Source of the DNA: Chloroflexota bacterium
GTDB lineage: Bacteria > Chloroflexota > Anaerolineae > Anaerolineales > Villigracilaceae
Direction: 5' to 3'
NCBI GenBank assembly: GCA_016235425.1
Contig: JACRLC010000085.1
Location: 1 to 51,215 of the forward strand
Length of the DNA stretch: 51,215 bases
Both the position numbers and the translations under genes were made by a program. Positions 50,986 through 51,215 of this stretch are shown one piece after another. Position 1 is the first letter of the stretch; each line of letters starts with the position of its first letter. The notes below the pieces were generated by a model. That model was given only the letters and a program-made list of their open reading frames with translations, was not told the DNA's origin and did not search any database.

Positions 50986-51063
50986 CCATCCACGAATAAA
51001 ACCACGAATGCTCGAATGAGCGCCCGTCCATATTCGCGCATTCGTGACGCCATTCGTGGATGG
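50986..51063. repeat. CCATCCACGAAT hairpin repeat, copy 8
   Basis: CCATCCACGAATAAAACCACG to CCATTCGTGGATGG, 51 bases after the recJ stop. It is 4 kb from the main cluster of this family. Confidence 0.85.
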
Positions 51064-51215
51064 CTCACTTAAGGTCTAGCGAGACTACGTCTCAGACTGA
51101 CGAGAGAAAAGGAAGGGTCCAGGTTGAGGGAACAAGGTAGAGGCGGTATAACCGTCTCATGGCACCGCTGAGCGGTGAGATGGCCAAAAGAGGCACCCCA
51201 ACAACCAGGACCCAA
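51064..51215 (+). other. Hairpin-rich non-coding region at the right edge
   Basis: Two perfect or near-perfect short hairpins stand out: GAGGCGG-TATAA-CCGTCTC and CACCGC-TGA-GCGGTG, in the segment just before the edge, and GAGACTACGTCTC upstream. The stretch CCAGGTTGAGGGAACAAGGTAGAGGCGGT resembles the bases 7-40 of the window (CCAGGTTCAGCGAGGAAGTAAGTGACGGT), which precede the group II domain V. It could be the 5' part of a group II intron; no protein is encoded and the window ends before it can be tested. Confidence 0.35.

Overview
The window looks like part of a chromosome from an uncultured or little-studied member of the Chloroflexota, most likely an Anaerolineae relative. This is an inference from gene content (an archaeal/vacuolar-type ATPase beside F-type Fo genes, a split complex I with two NuoM genes, STAND ATPases) and from the many palindromic intergenic repeats; no rRNA or tRNA gene is present to fix the taxonomy. 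I found no CRISPR array and no intact transposase.

Layout. 1-291 is the 3' end of a group II intron (domains V and VI). 300-3200 is a run of small, unrelated, mostly plus-strand genes (HxlR regulator with a divergent SnoaL-like gene, a Cys-rich hypothetical, a ClbS/DfsB-like protein, a membrane hypothetical) separated by repeats whose ends look like the 3' half of integron attC sites. 3320-10271 is a minus-strand block whose core is a probable four-gene operon: membrane-anchored NB-ARC/TPR STAND ATPase, GNAT acyltransferase, Mur-ligase (MurE-like) and M42-like metallopeptidase. 10445-11098 is an F420/NADP oxidoreductase-like gene.

11223-20104 is a nine-gene V/A-type ATPase operon (G/H-C-I-K-F-E-A-B-D). 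20297-22617 is a Fo-only F-type cluster (AtpZ, a, c, and a b subunit carrying the C-terminal delta domain) with no alpha, beta, gamma or epsilon genes, driven by a near-consensus promoter that seems to give a leaderless mRNA. 22832-32227 holds the membrane arm of complex I (A-H-J-K-L-M-M-N), without the peripheral-arm genes B-G and I. The chemistry suggested is ion-gradient formation by complex I and gradient use or formation by two rotary ATPases; the c-ring residues visible favour protons over sodium in both rings.

32382-38607 carries a lipoprotein, a small membrane protein, a nucleotidyltransferase-like protein, an APC permease, a metallophosphoesterase and a Pit-DUF47 phosphate transport pair. 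39032-41805 carries SerB and a B12-binding radical SAM enzyme. 41883-47019 is an accessory island: a UPF0175/PIN toxin-antitoxin pair, a DUF4062 stub, a broken NB-ARC/TPR STAND gene, an MNT gene with only the tail of its HEPN partner, a GxxExxY protein and a CcbP-like calcium-binding protein, all interleaved with copies of one hairpin repeat (CCATCCACGAAT...ATTCGTGGACGG). 47085-50935 carries tryptophanase and RecJ; recJ has a palindromic repeat inserted in frame. The right edge (51064-51215) is non-coding and rich in short hairpins.
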